NCBI GenBank assembly: GCA_000621185.1
Contig: KK211222.1
Coordinates: 429,523 to 493,522, forward strand
Reading direction: 5' to 3'
From: Franconibacter pulveris DSM 19144
GTDB taxonomy: Bacteria > Pseudomonadota > Gammaproteobacteria > Enterobacterales > Enterobacteriaceae
DNA: 64,000 bases
Shown: piece after piece, positions 20,679 through 29,000 of the stretch
Layout: every line of letters starts with the position of its first letter
How positions within the stretch are numbered: position 1 is the stretch's first letter
Program-made: the position numbers and the translations under genes
The notes under the pieces: generated by a model
What the model saw: only the letters and a program-made list of their open reading frames with translations
What the model was told of the DNA's origin: nothing
Databases searched by the model: none

Positions 20679-21242
20679 TTGCAGGACATCCCAAACTGGC
20701 AGGATGAGGTAATCGTCGTAAACGACCATCTTAAGCTTCATTCCGTGAACGAGGCCTTTTCCGAAGCGCTGTATGACCTGGTAGTGCGCAATAAAGCCGC
20801 GCTGCAAAAAGCGATGGACTGGCCAAAGCAGGTGAAATCGGTGGAAGACACCCGCAAAACGCTCCAGGGCAACTATCTTTTGCACCACCGCGGCTATGCG
20901 AAAATGTTCATGATTCTGCAGCAGGATCGCTTGATAGGCGTGCTGTCGTTTAACCAGATAGAGCCATCCAACAAAACGGCTTACATTGGCTACTGGCTGG
21001 ATGAGGCCTGGCAGGGAAAAGGGCTGCTGTCGCAGGCGCTACAGGCGTTTATCGCCCGCTATGCGGATTCGGGCGAGGTGCGGCGCTTCGTTATAAAATG
21101 CCGCGTCGCCAATGAGGCGAGCAACCGCGTGGCCCTGCGCAACGGCTTCCGGCTGGAGGGCACGCTAAAAGAGGCGGAATACCTCAACGGCCAGTTTTAC
21201 GATCAGAACATCTATGCTCTGATCGTCGACAAGCGGCGCTAG
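20679..21242 (+). CDS. rimL: Ribosomal-protein L7/L12 serine N-acetyltransferase RimL
   Basis: This GNAT enzyme acetylates the N-terminal serine of ribosomal protein L12 (giving L7) and can also act on peptides such as microcin C products. The 187 residues include DWPKQVKSVEDTRKTLQGN, the acetyl-CoA-site block YIGYWLDEAWQGKGLLSQAL (about 115-134) and FVIKCRVANEASNRVALRNGFRLEG, all matching E. coli RimL. There is no ATG at the homologous start. I use TTG at 20679, which has CAGGAG seven bases ahead and gives the expected length. Its last four bases overlap the convergent ydcK gene. Confidence 0.92.
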   Translation: MQDIPNWQDEVIVVNDHLKLHSVNEAFSEALYDLVVRNKAALQKAMDWPKQVKSVEDTRKTLQGNYLLHHRGYAKMFMILQQDRLIGVLSFNQIEPSNKTAYIGYWLDEAWQGKGLLSQALQAFIARYADSGEVRRFVIKCRVANEASNRVALRNGFRLEGTLKEAEYLNGQFYDQNIYALIVDKRR

Positions 21243-22219
21243 AGCGCGCCCAGCATGGGGGTGCGGGTAATATGCTGGTCGCCGTTGAGGGTTCTTCGCC
21301 CCCGCAGATGCAGCGGGTCGCCGTTGTAAGCTTCGACGACGGCGTTATCAAAAACCTGCACGCCGTCCTCAATCAGCACGTTGCCTTTGATTTGCGCGTT
21401 GCCGAAAATGCGCGCGCCGTCGTCCAGCATCAGCGGGCCGCCAGAGAGGCGGGCGTGGTCAAAAACTTCCACATGGTGCTTGAGCACGCAGTTGCCTTCC
21501 ACGACGGCATGCCCGTAAACCTGCGCGCTGTAGCGAAGCGTCGGCACATCCTCTTCGCCTTTTCCCGCCACAACGCGGGCGTTGCCGTAAACCTGCGCGC
21601 AGTCGCATACCCAGACATCATTCTCTTCGTTGCCTTCCAGCATGGCGTTTTCATACACCTCCGCCCGATGCTCAACAAAGGCGTAGCTGAGCAGCGCATG
21701 GCCATAGATTTGCGCCTGATGCACCACCCGGGAAGCGTTGACCGTGGCGTGCCCGTAGATATGCAATTGTTGCTCGCGATCGGGCGTCAACCCTTTCGCC
21801 GCCAGCACCAGGCTGCCGTTCATCACCCGCGCTTCGCCGAAGATGTGGCATTCGCCCCGCACCTGGGAGCGTTGCACCATGGCGTTGCCGCTGACGTGGG
21901 CATGGTCGCTTATCTGCGCGTGGTCAATCCAGGCGTTATCGCTGATTTTAGCGCCGTCGCGAATATCGCAGGGCTGGGTGAGGCGCGCGTTGCCGCTGAC
22001 TCTGGCGCCGCCAAACACCACGCTGTTTTCATCGTAGATCCAGCAGTCGCCCTGCTGGCTGAGGCTGGCGTCATCCTCCACCCAGCCGCCAGACGCGCCG
22101 GCTTTAACATCGGCAAAGTCGCGCAGGGCGCGGATCTGGCGCAGATCAACGCTCTTTTTCTCGCCCCCTTCAGACCAGGTAAACTTACGTATTTCGTGGC
22201 CCAGCTCATATTTGCTCAT
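21239..22219 (-). CDS. ydcK: Hexapeptide-repeat protein YdcK
   Basis: This 326-residue protein, the same length as E. coli YdcK, is made of irregular hexapeptide repeats over almost its whole length (for instance VFGGARVSGNARLTQ, ISDNAWIDHAQISDH, VYGNARVVAGKG). It therefore folds as a left-handed parallel beta-helix like acyltransferases of the LpxA/carbonic-anhydrase type. No substrate is known and no separate catalytic domain is visible. Blocks such as RVVHQAQIYG and VEHRAEVYENA identify it as YdcK. It converges on rimL and is divergent from tehB. Confidence 0.9.
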   Translation of the reverse strand: MSKYELGHEIRKFTWSEGGEKKSVDLRQIRALRDFADVKAGASGGWVEDDASLSQQGDCWIYDENSVVFGGARVSGNARLTQPCDIRDGAKISDNAWIDHAQISDHAHVSGNAMVQRSQVRGECHIFGEARVMNGSLVLAAKGLTPDREQQLHIYGHATVNASRVVHQAQIYGHALLSYAFVEHRAEVYENAMLEGNEENDVWVCDCAQVYGNARVVAGKGEEDVPTLRYSAQVYGHAVVEGNCVLKHHVEVFDHARLSGGPLMLDDGARIFGNAQIKGNVLIEDGVQVFDNAVVEAYNGDPLHLRGRRTLNGDQHITRTPMLGAL

Positions 22220-22343
22220 GGTTCCGCTTTCCTCATCACGCTCTGCAATAAACGTAGCAGAGTTTTTAGCGCTGGCGGCGCGCTGCCCGCTTCCTTAAAA
22301 TGCAGATGAAATGCATCTTAGAAACGACGCAGGAACCCTCGTA

Positions 22344-22937
22344 ATGACTATTCGCGACGAAAATTATTTCACTGAAAAATATGGCCTGACCGCCACCCAT
22401 TCAGAAGTGCTGAACGCCGTGCGCTATGTGCAGCCGGGCAAAACGCTCGATCTCGGCTGCGGCAACGGGCGCAACAGTCTCTATCTGGCGGCGCGCGGCT
22501 TTGACGTGACCGCATGGGACAAAAACCCGATGAGCATTGCGAATCTGCAACGCATTATTGAAGCGGAATCTCTGGCTAACCTGAAGGCGGATATCGCCGA
22601 CCTGAACGCCATGACCTTTGACGGCGACTATGACTTTATCCTTTCTACCGTGGTGCTGATGTTTCTGGCGCCCGCCACCATTCCACGTCTGATAGAAAAT
22701 ATGCAGCGTTGCACGAAACCGGGCGGATATAACCTGATTGTGGCGGCGATGAATACTGAAGATTACCCCTGTAATGTCGGGTTTCCTTTCGCGTTTAGTG
22801 AAGGGGAATTAAAAAACTATTACGCCGATTGGGAACTGATTAAATATAACGAGAACCCGGGCGAGCTTCATAAAACGGATGAAAATGGCAACCGCATTAA
22901 ACTGCGTTTCGCCACGCTTCTTGCCAGAAAAGCATAA
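22344..22937 (+). CDS. tehB: Tellurite methyltransferase TehB
   Basis: This is an S-adenosylmethionine-dependent methyltransferase that protects against tellurite and selenite. The 197 residues follow E. coli Teh[16 protein letters not shown] at the N-terminus, the SAM motif [16 protein letters not shown] (about 36-50), [13 protein letters not shown] and [16 protein letters not shown] start at 22344 from homology, with AGGAA upstream; an in-frame ATG at 22311 lacks support. In E. coli it is the second gene of tehAB, but the membrane partner gene tehA is absent here. Confidence 0.93.
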   Translation: MTIRDENYFTEKYGLTATHSEVLNAVRYVQPGKTLDLGCGNGRNSLYLAARGFDVTAWDKNPMSIANLQRIIEAESLANLKADIADLNAMTFDGDYDFILSTVVLMFLAPATIPRLIENMQRCTKPGGYNLIVAAMNTEDYPCNVGFPFAFSEGELKNYYADWELIKYNENPGELHKTDENGNRIKLRFATLLARKA

Positions 22938-23141
22938 TGACAGGGCGGGCAAGTCCTTGCGTGCCCGCCATATTTATTCTTTTTGTGAATGCTTTATTTT
23001 AATTTATTAATTAAATAAATCTGGCTGCATTGAAAGTATTCAGTTAGCCTGCATTTATCAGTAAACCGCATTATTACGCCGTAATCCCGCCGCGCTTTTG
23101 CTATAACGTCCCGGTTAATTCGTCATAACAGGGAACAAAAA

Positions 23142-23819
23142 ATGCGTAATAAATGTTTTATTAAGGCGACATTGCTTTCTTCGCTGCTGGTTCTGGCTGG
23201 CTGCGCGTCAAAAGTGGCTGAGCCTGAAAACTATTCCGGTTTTTTAAAAGATTACTCCAGCCTGCAGGAAACGAAATCGGCGACCGGCAAACCGGTGCTT
23301 CGCTGGGTGGACCCTGCCTTTAACAGCGCCAGTTACGACAGCATTGTTTATAACCCCGTGACCTTCTACCCCGAAGCGCGCCCGACAACGCAAGTAGGGC
23401 AGCAGGTGCTGGATGGGTTGCTCAATTACACCAACAATAAGCTGAAAACCGCCGCGCAGCAGCGCAAACCGCTGGTGACAACGCCGGGGCCGCGCAGCCT
23501 TATCTTCCGCGGCGCCATCACCGGTGTGGACAGCAGCAAAGAAGGGCTTCAGTTCTATGAAGTGGTGCCGGTGGCGCTGTTGGTGGCGGGCACGCAGATG
23601 GCGACCGGGCACCGCACCATGGATACACATCTCTATTTTGAAGGCGAACTGATTGACGCGGCCACCAACAAGCCGGTGGTGAAAGTCGTGCGCAAGGGCG
23701 AAGGCGAAACGCTCAACAATGAAAAAACGCCGATGACCCTGGCAACGCTTAAGCAGGTGGTGGACGACATGGCCGCCGACGCCGCCCTGTTTGATACAAA
23801 AAGCGGCGACAGCAAATAA
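23142..23819 (+). CDS. ydcL: DUF3313 lipoprotein YdcL
   Basis: This is a predicted outer-membrane-facing lipoprotein of unknown role, 225 residues. A type II signal peptide ends in the lipobox LAGC (Cys near 22), followed by ASKVAEPENYSGFLKDYSSL. The family core TGKPVLRWVDPAFNSASYDSIVYNPVTFYP and RSLIFRGAITGVDSSKEGLQFYEVVPVALLVAGTQ (split here by dots in my reading) matches E. coli YdcL. An extended -10 (TGCTATAAC, near 23099-23107) lies about 35 bases upstream. A second member of the family is coded at 42360-43028. Confidence 0.92.
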   Translation: MRNKCFIKATLLSSLLVLAGCASKVAEPENYSGFLKDYSSLQETKSATGKPVLRWVDPAFNSASYDSIVYNPVTFYPEARPTTQVGQQVLDGLLNYTNNKLKTAAQQRKPLVTTPGPRSLIFRGAITGVDSSKEGLQFYEVVPVALLVAGTQMATGHRTMDTHLYFEGELIDAATNKPVVKVVRKGEGETLNNEKTPMTLATLKQVVDDMAADAALFDTKSGDSK

Positions 23820-23822
23820 AAT

Positions 23823-23847
23823 AAAAGGGAGCCGCGGCTCCCTTTTT
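23823..23847. terminator. Bidirectional terminator between ydcL and ydcO
   Basis: The stem AAAAGGGAGC (23823-23832) pairs with GCTCCCTTTT (23837-23846) around loop CGCG. The two genes converge on it. Confidence 0.85.
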
Positions 23848-25040
23848 CATACCTGTTTCTCTTGTTTTAACGCCGGGCCACGGCGTGTCGTTGCCAGCAC
23901 CGCGTAGCTTATTCCGCCTGCCATCAGCCCCCAGAATGCCGAGCCGACGCCCAGCAGCGTCACGCCGCTCGCGGTCACCAGAAAGGTAATAATCGCCGCG
24001 TCGCGCTCGTTTTCTCTCACCAGCGCCTGGTGCAGGCTGCCGCTGATGGTGCCAAGCAGCGCCAGCCCGGCAAGCGTCTGTATCCAGGGCAGCGGCAATG
24101 CGGCAAGCAGTGAGGTAATTGAAGCGCCGCACAGGCCCGCCAGCAGGTAAAAAACGCCCGCCGCCGCCGCCGCGAGCCAGCGCCTGTGGACATCCGGATG
24201 GGCATCGGGGCTCTGGCAGATAGCGGCGGTAATGGCGGCGATGCAGATGGAAAAGACGCCGAAGGGCGACAGCAGCAACGCCAGCCCGCCGGTTATCACC
24301 ATAAGCGGCGAAACAGGTAAGCGGTAGCCCGCCGCCTGCATGGTCGCAAGCCCCGGCGCGTTTTGTGACGCCATGGTCACCAGGAAAAAGGGCAGACCAA
24401 TGCCGGTCAGTGAAGCGAATGTAAATTCAGGCGCGGTAAAGGCCGGCGCCGCCACGCTGAAGTGCAACGCGGCGCTATCTACTTCGCCGCCAAGCCAGGA
24501 AACCGCGAGCCCCGCCAGCAGCGCAGCCACAATGGCATAGCGCGGCATCAGCGCTTTCGCCGCGAGCCACACGGCCAGCATGCTGCCGCACAGCCAGAAA
24601 TGATCTTCCATCGCGCTGAAGGCCTGCAGCCCAAAGCGCAGCAGAATGCCGGCCAGCATCGCGGCGGCAAGCGAGGGCGGGATAATTTTCATAAGCCGCG
24701 CAAATAACCCCGTCACGCCGCAAAGCACAATCAGCAGATTGGCGAAGAGAAAGACGCCCACTGCCTCATTCAGCGTGCTGCCCTGCAGGCTGGTGGCAAG
24801 CAGCGCCGCGCCGGGCGTAGACCAGGCCGTCAGCACCGGCGCGCGATACCAAAGGCTCAGGGCAAGCGTGCTAACGCCCATGCCGATACCGAGCGCCGTC
24901 ATCCAGCCCGCAATCTGCGCGATGTTCGCGCCCGCCGCCGCCGCGGCCTGCCAGATAATAGCGGCGGAACTGGCGTAACCGACCAGCACCGCCACGAATC
25001 CCGCCAGTACGGTGGGAAGAGGAAGAGAAAACTGACGCAT
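23847..25040 (-). CDS. ydcO: Benzoate/H+ symporter family membrane protein YdcO (BenE)
   Basis: This is a 397-residue inner-membrane transporter of the BenE family, whose characterised members import benzoate with protons. The sequence is almost wholly hydrophobic, with about eleven to twelve segments. It carries the family blocks VLAGFVAVLVGYASSAAIIWQ, LTAWSTPGAALLATSLQG and FLVTMASQNAPGLATMQAAGY. I start at 25040 from alignment with E. coli YdcO; an upstream ATG at 25082 would read through the operators. The E. coli substrate is not proven. Paired palindromes upstream suggest tight repression, plausibly by YdcN. Confidence 0.92.
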   Translation of the reverse strand: MRQFSLPLPTVLAGFVAVLVGYASSAAIIWQAAAAAGANIAQIAGWMTALGIGMGVSTLALSLWYRAPVLTAWSTPGAALLATSLQGSTLNEAVGVFLFANLLIVLCGVTGLFARLMKIIPPSLAAAMLAGILLRFGLQAFSAMEDHFWLCGSMLAVWLAAKALMPRYAIVAALLAGLAVSWLGGEVDSAALHFSVAAPAFTAPEFTFASLTGIGLPFFLVTMASQNAPGLATMQAAGYRLPVSPLMVITGGLALLLSPFGVFSICIAAITAAICQSPDAHPDVHRRWLAAAAAGVFYLLAGLCGASITSLLAALPLPWIQTLAGLALLGTISGSLHQALVRENERDAAIITFLVTASGVTLLGVGSAFWGLMAGGISYAVLATTRRGPALKQEKQV

Positions 25041-25051
25041 GAGGGCTCCGC

Positions 25052-25101
25052 TGTGCGTTATAACGTCCATGCAGAATAGCATTGTGCGTTATAACGCACA
25101 A
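25052..25101 (-). promoter_or_regulatory. ydcO promoter with two operators
   Basis: TTGTGCGTTATAACGCACAA (25082-25101) is a perfect 20-bp palindrome. A second copy of its core, TGTGCGTTATAACG, lies at 25052-25065. The two centres are 31 bp apart, three helical turns. On the minus strand a -35 TTGTGC (25101-25096) lies in the first site, 17 bases from an extended -10 TGCTATTCT (ending 25073). The second site falls near the transcription start. Confidence 0.7.
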
Positions 25102-25266
25102 GCCGGGCTGACTTTCAGCAGCTACGCGTCGCCAGGCGTTTATTTGCAAAAAACAGGCGGAGCGGGAAATAAATCGCAGGGCAAACGGCAATATTACTCG
25201 GATAACGTTTTTTGGTTACGGCGGAATTATCGTCAGGCTTATTCAGTTGAATACTAATAATAAGAC

Positions 25267-25282
25267 GGGCAATCCCTTGCCG
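25267..25282 (-). terminator. Possible terminator of the 62-residue gene
   Basis: On the minus strand CGGCAA-GGGA-TTGCCCG (five paired bases plus a bulged closing pair) is followed by TCTTATTATT, five bases after the stop codon at 25287. Confidence 0.45.
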
Positions 25283-25286
25283 GGGT

Positions 25287-25475
25287 TTATTTACGCTCCT
25301 GGGGCGGATCGTTTGGCGGAGGCGTTGTTTTACCCGCTTTTTGCCCCGCATCGACCGATCTTTCATGGGTATTTTTGTAGCCAACGCCATCTTTATTGCC
25401 GCGCCGCCCGCCAGCGTGCAGCGGCACAGGTGCGTACCCGGCAGAGTTTTCTGAACGGATTCTGTTCTCAGTCAT
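25287..25475 (-). CDS. Small hydrophilic protein of unknown function
   Basis: This is a 62-residue, basic, hydrophilic protein with no signal peptide or membrane segment. It is rich in Gly, Asn, Lys, Arg and Pro, with a proline-rich tail (KTTPPPNDPPQERK), and so is probably disordered. I do not recognise a family. The reasons to call it a gene are a perfect AGGAGG five bases ahead of the ATG, an extended -10 (TGCTATAGT, 25562-25554) about 80 bases upstream and a modest terminator just after the stop. It occupies the space between ydcO and ydcN, which in E. coli are adjacent. Confidence 0.55.
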   Translation of the reverse strand: MTENRIRSENSAGYAPVPLHAGGRRGNKDGVGYKNTHERSVDAGQKAGKTTPPPNDPPQERK

Positions 25476-25839
25476 ACCAACCTCCTGAGAGTCATCGCTT
25501 CATTGCATAAACGCGCCGCGAAGTAAAAGTAATTGCGCGCGCATGAGTAACTAACTATAGCAGTCGAATTATCATACGTTAGAATAATAGCCCGCCGCCT
25601 TAAGCGGCAGAGGGAATAATTTCCCTGAAGCGTCTGTAAGGTAAAAATATATTTTTTTCGCCATTGTTTTTGCGCCAAAAGATTTACGTTTATTGACTGG
25701 CCAGTAAAAGACGTGGCGGGGTAAACGACACGTGAAAAAGGGCGGCACGGCGGCGAGGGTTACCAGCGGGCTGGAAGCAGACTGCGGCGCAGTGGTATCG
25801 TTAACGCCTCATCAACCCGCCCTGGAAGCCAGCCACCTT
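25476..25839. other. Intergenic region between the 62-residue gene and ydcN
   Basis: This AT-rich region holds the probable start region of the small minus-strand gene (-10 at 25554-25559) and of ydcN. Two small inverted repeats are visible: GCCGC-CTTAA-GCGGC (about 25594-25608) and AGGGAA-TAAT-TTCCCT (25611-25626). The bases 25732-25839 can be read in frame with ydcN, but homology does not support that as coding. Confidence 0.5.
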
Positions 25840-26376
25840 ATGGATATCGCCACTTATCTTGCCGCCACGCTGAAAACCCTGCGCCTGAGCCGTAGCCTGA
25901 GCCTGACGCAGGCGGCGGAACTCACCGGCGTTTCAAAAGCGATGCTCGGGCAGATAGAGCGCAACGAGTCGAGCCCGACGGTGGCGACGCTTTGGAAAAT
26001 CGCCACTGGCTTCAACGTGCCGTTTTCGCTCTTTATCGCGCCGCCCGCCGCGCACGCGCCCACCGCCTACGATCCGCAGCAGCAGGCGATGATCGTCACG
26101 CCGCTCTTCCCCTGGGATGAAGCGCTGCGCTTTGAGCTCTTCGCCATCACGCTTGCGCCGGGCGCCGTCAGCGAATCCACGCCGCACGAAAGCGGGGTGA
26201 TTGAGCACGTGGTGGTGATAGAAGGCGAACTGGAGATGCAAACCCAGGGGCGCTGGCAACGCCTTGCCGCTGGCGAAGGGCTGCGGTTTCGGGGCGATGA
26301 GCCGCACGCTTACCGCAACGCCAGCGCGCTGCCGGTGCGCTTTCACTCGCTCATCCATTACGTGAAAACGGCATAA
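25840..26376 (+). CDS. ydcN: XRE-cupin transcriptional regulator YdcN (SutR-like)
   Basis: This 178-residue cytoplasmic regulator has an N-terminal helix-turn-helix of the XRE type (about 10-65, with ELTGVSKAMLGQIERNESSPTVATLWKIA, read in parts) and a C-terminal cupin domain (about 105-175, with HESGVIEHVVVIEGELEM and FHSLIHY). The E. coli homologue SutR/YdcN is linked to sulfur-utilisation genes. I start at 25840 because the homologue begins at the matching residue; the ribosome site there is weak. It is divergent from ydcO at a distance, and the paired palindromes upstream of ydcO are candidate targets. Confidence 0.9.
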   Translation: MDIATYLAATLKTLRLSRSLSLTQAAELTGVSKAMLGQIERNESSPTVATLWKIATGFNVPFSLFIAPPAAHAPTAYDPQQQAMIVTPLFPWDEALRFELFAITLAPGAVSESTPHESGVIEHVVVIEGELEMQTQGRWQRLAAGEGLRFRGDEPHAYRNASALPVRFHSLIHYVKTA

Positions 26377-26470
26377 AAAAAACCGCAAGCAAGCTTGCGG
26401 CAAGTGACAACGACAAACTACAACGACTAGCGATACTGAGGTGAACAATCAGGAATACCGCCTCAGCATA
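26375..26470 (-). ncRNA. Candidate small RNA antisense to the ydcN-rlhA gap
   Basis: On the minus strand CCGCAAG-CTTG-CTTGCGG (26400-26383) runs directly into eight T (26382-26375), a strong terminator with no minus-strand gene to serve. Upstream of it is a linker rich in GTCGTTGT repeats, then a second inverted repeat CTGAGG/CCTCAG (26466-26461 and 26441-26436) and a possible -10 TATGCT (26470-26465). The T run starts inside the ydcN stop codon. The 5' end is uncertain, since the -10 overlaps the distal repeat. I do not recognise a known RNA. Confidence 0.4.
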
Positions 26471-26622
26471 CCCACTGCACTTTCCCGCAGGAAATAACAA
26501 ATCCGCCCATGCTTTGCCGCCCTGTGCAATAGCCCGTAAAGCCAGGCGGCGAAACTATTTCTGATCTGCCGGGGTTCTGACTACAATAGCCGCCTTTCCA
26601 TGACCAATAATGAACAAAATTT

Positions 26623-28587
26623 ATGCGCCTGCAATCTCATCATCTCGAACTGCTCAGCCCCGCCCGTGACGCCAGCATCGCCCGTGAGGCCATTCTGCAC
26701 GGCGCAGACGCGGTCTATATCGGCGGCCCCGGCTTTGGCGCGCGCCATAACGCCAGCAACAGCCTGAAGGATATCGCCGAGCTGGTGCCGTTCGCCCATC
26801 GCTTCGGCGCGAAAGTGTTTGTCACGCTGAACACGATTCTGCATGACAACGAGCTGGAGCCCGCGCAAAAGCTGATTACCGATCTCTACCAGACCGGCGT
26901 GGATGCGCTGATTGTGCAGGATATGGGCATTCTGGAGCTGGATATTCCGCCGATTGAGCTGCACGCCAGCACCCAGTGCGATATCCGCACGCCGGAAAAG
27001 GCGAAGTTCCTTGCCGATGCCGGTTTTACGCAGATTGTTCTGGCGCGCGAGCTTAACCTGAACCAGATTCAGGCTATCCACGACGCGGCTGACGCGACTA
27101 TCGAATTCTTTATCCACGGCGCGCTGTGCGTCGCTTATTCCGGCCAGTGCTATATTTCTCACGCGCAAACCGGGCGCAGCGCCAACCGCGGCGACTGCTC
27201 CCAGGCTTGCCGTCTGCCTTATACGCTGAAAGACGATCAGGGCCGCGTGGTGGCATATGAAAAACACCTGCTATCGATGAAAGACAACGACCAGACCGCG
27301 AACCTGGCGGCCCTTATCGACGCGGGCGTGCGTTCCTTCAAAATTGAAGGGCGCTACAAAGACATGAGCTATGTGAAGAACATCACCGCCCACTACCGCC
27401 AGATGCTGGATGCGATTATTGAAGACCGCGGCGACCTGGCGCGCGCTTCTGCGGGCAACACCGCGCACTATTTTGTGCCTTCTACCGAAAAAACGTTCCA
27501 TCGCGGCAGCACCGATTACTTCGTCAACGCCCGTAAAATCGATATCGGCGCGTTCGATACGCCGACCTTTGTCGGCCTGCCGGTGGGCGACGTGCTGAAG
27601 GTGGGTAAAGATCATCTGGACGTGGAAACGACGGAGCCGCTGGCGAACGGCGATGGCCTGAACGTGATGATCAAACGCGAAGTGGTGGGTTTTCGCGTGA
27701 ACGTGGCGGAGAAAACCGGGGAAAACCGCTACCGCGTCTTCCCGAACGAGATGCCGGAGGCGCTGAAAACCCTGCGTCCGCCTCATCGTCTGAACCGCAA
27801 CCTGGACCACAACTGGCAGCAGGCGCTGCTAAAAACCTCCAGCGAGCGTCGCGTGGGGGTGGATATCGAGCTGGGCGGCTGGCAGGAGCAGCTTATCCTG
27901 ACCGTCACCAGTGAAGATGGCGTGAGCGTAACCCGCACGCTGGAAGGGCAGTTCGACGTGGCGAACAACGCCGAGAAAGCGATGGCGAGCCTCAAAGAGG
28001 GGCTGGCGAAACTCGGACAGACTATCTATTACGCCCGAAATATCACTGTTTCGCTGCCGGGCGCGCTGTTTGTGCCAAACAGCCTGCTGAACCCGCTGCG
28101 CCGCGAAGCGATGGACGCGCTGGACGACGCGCGTCTGGCGAATTACCAGCGCGGGCGCCGTAAGCCGGTTTCCGTACCGCCGCCAGTCTACCCGGAAACG
28201 CACCTGACGTTCCTTTCTAACGTGTACAACCAGAAAGCGCGTGATTTCTACCAGCGTTACGGCGTGCAGCTTATCGACGCCGCCTACGAGGCGCATGAAG
28301 AGAAGGGCGACGTGCCGGTGATGATCACCAAACACTGTCTGCGTTTTGCCTTCAACCTCTGCCCGAAACAGGCGAAGGGCAATATCAAGAGCTGGAAGGC
28401 GACGCCGATGCAGTTGGTGCATGGCGACGAAGTGCTGACGCTGAAGTTCGACTGCAAACCGTGTGAAATGCACGTGGTCGGCAAAATTAAAAATCATATC
28501 CTGAAAATGCCGCAGCCCGGCAGCGTGGTGGCATCCATCAGCCCTGACGAGCTGCTGAAAACCCTGCCCAAGCGTAAAAACGCCTGA
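26623..28587 (+). CDS. rlhA: 23S rRNA C2501 hydroxylase, U32 peptidase family (RlhA)
   Basis: This protein is needed for the 5-hydroxycytidine modification at position 2501 of 23S rRNA; it was formerly YdcP. The 654 residues hold the U32 family signature EFFIHGALCVAYSGQCYIS (about 162-180), followed by NRGDCSQACR, which supplies the conserved cysteines that probably bind an iron-sulfur cluster. N-terminal blocks ELLSPARDASIAREAILHGADAVY and the C-terminal CPKQAKGNIKSWK complete the match. Length equals E. coli RlhA. A GNRA-loop terminator follows the stop closely. Confidence 0.95.
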   Translation: MRLQSHHLELLSPARDASIAREAILHGADAVYIGGPGFGARHNASNSLKDIAELVPFAHRFGAKVFVTLNTILHDNELEPAQKLITDLYQTGVDALIVQDMGILELDIPPIELHASTQCDIRTPEKAKFLADAGFTQIVLARELNLNQIQAIHDAADATIEFFIHGALCVAYSGQCYISHAQTGRSANRGDCSQACRLPYTLKDDQGRVVAYEKHLLSMKDNDQTANLAALIDAGVRSFKIEGRYKDMSYVKNITAHYRQMLDAIIEDRGDLARASAGNTAHYFVPSTEKTFHRGSTDYFVNARKIDIGAFDTPTFVGLPVGDVLKVGKDHLDVETTEPLANGDGLNVMIKREVVGFRVNVAEKTGENRYRVFPNEMPEALKTLRPPHRLNRNLDHNWQQALLKTSSERRVGVDIELGGWQEQLILTVTSEDGVSVTRTLEGQFDVANNAEKAMASLKEGLAKLGQTIYYARNITVSLPGALFVPNSLLNPLRREAMDALDDARLANYQRGRRKPVSVPPPVYPETHLTFLSNVYNQKARDFYQRYGVQLIDAAYEAHEEKGDVPVMITKHCLRFAFNLCPKQAKGNIKSWKATPMQLVHGDEVLTLKFDCKPCEMHVVGKIKNHILKMPQPGSVVASISPDELLKTLPKRKNA

Positions 28588-28590
28588 CGA

Positions 28591-28616
28591 AAAAGCCCGC
28601 GAAAGCGGGCTTTTTT
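28591..28616. terminator. Bidirectional terminator between rlhA and yncJ
   Basis: The 10-bp stem AAAAGCCCGC/GCGGGCTTTT with a GAAA tetraloop (28591-28614) ends in T in both directions. Confidence 0.9.
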
Positions 28617-28845
28617 ATTGCGCGTGGCGGCCAGGCTTGCGTGAGCTGAACCAGCCGTGATGCTCGCGCAGGGTATCGGCAGATTCCTGCGCGGCGGCGC
28701 GAATTTCATCGCTGTCTGCTTCATGGCGCAACTGCGAGTCGGGGTTCTTCACATTTAAGAATTCATGCGCGCCCGCGTGGGCGGCATATTGTCCGGAAAA
28801 GAGCGCGCCGCAAAGCAGCAGAGCGCTTAACGCCTTCTTTAGCAT
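28615..28845 (-). CDS. yncJ: Small secreted protein YncJ (DUF2554)
   Basis: This is a 76-residue exported protein of unknown function. A signal peptide (MLKKALSALLLCGALFSGQYAAHA) is followed by GAHEFLNVKNPDSQLRHEADSDE, which matches E. coli YncJ. I start it at 28845; an ATG twelve codons upstream lacks support. The mature protein is short, polar and charged with a basic tail. It is convergent with rlhA, as in E. coli. Confidence 0.85.
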   Translation of the reverse strand: MLKKALSALLLCGALFSGQYAAHAGAHEFLNVKNPDSQLRHEADSDEIRAAAQESADTLREHHGWFSSRKPGRHAQ

Positions 28846-29000
28846 TTCTTTGTGTCCATTTCTAATCAGCGGTGCGCGCACTATCGCAATAATAACGCAT
28901 GGTTATTATTGCGAATTTAAAAGCGATGAAAAGGCGTGTCAGGAATGCAAAGTTTCCACGGCAATCGTCTTTGTTGCATGCGGGTTTAACCGCGCTGTGC

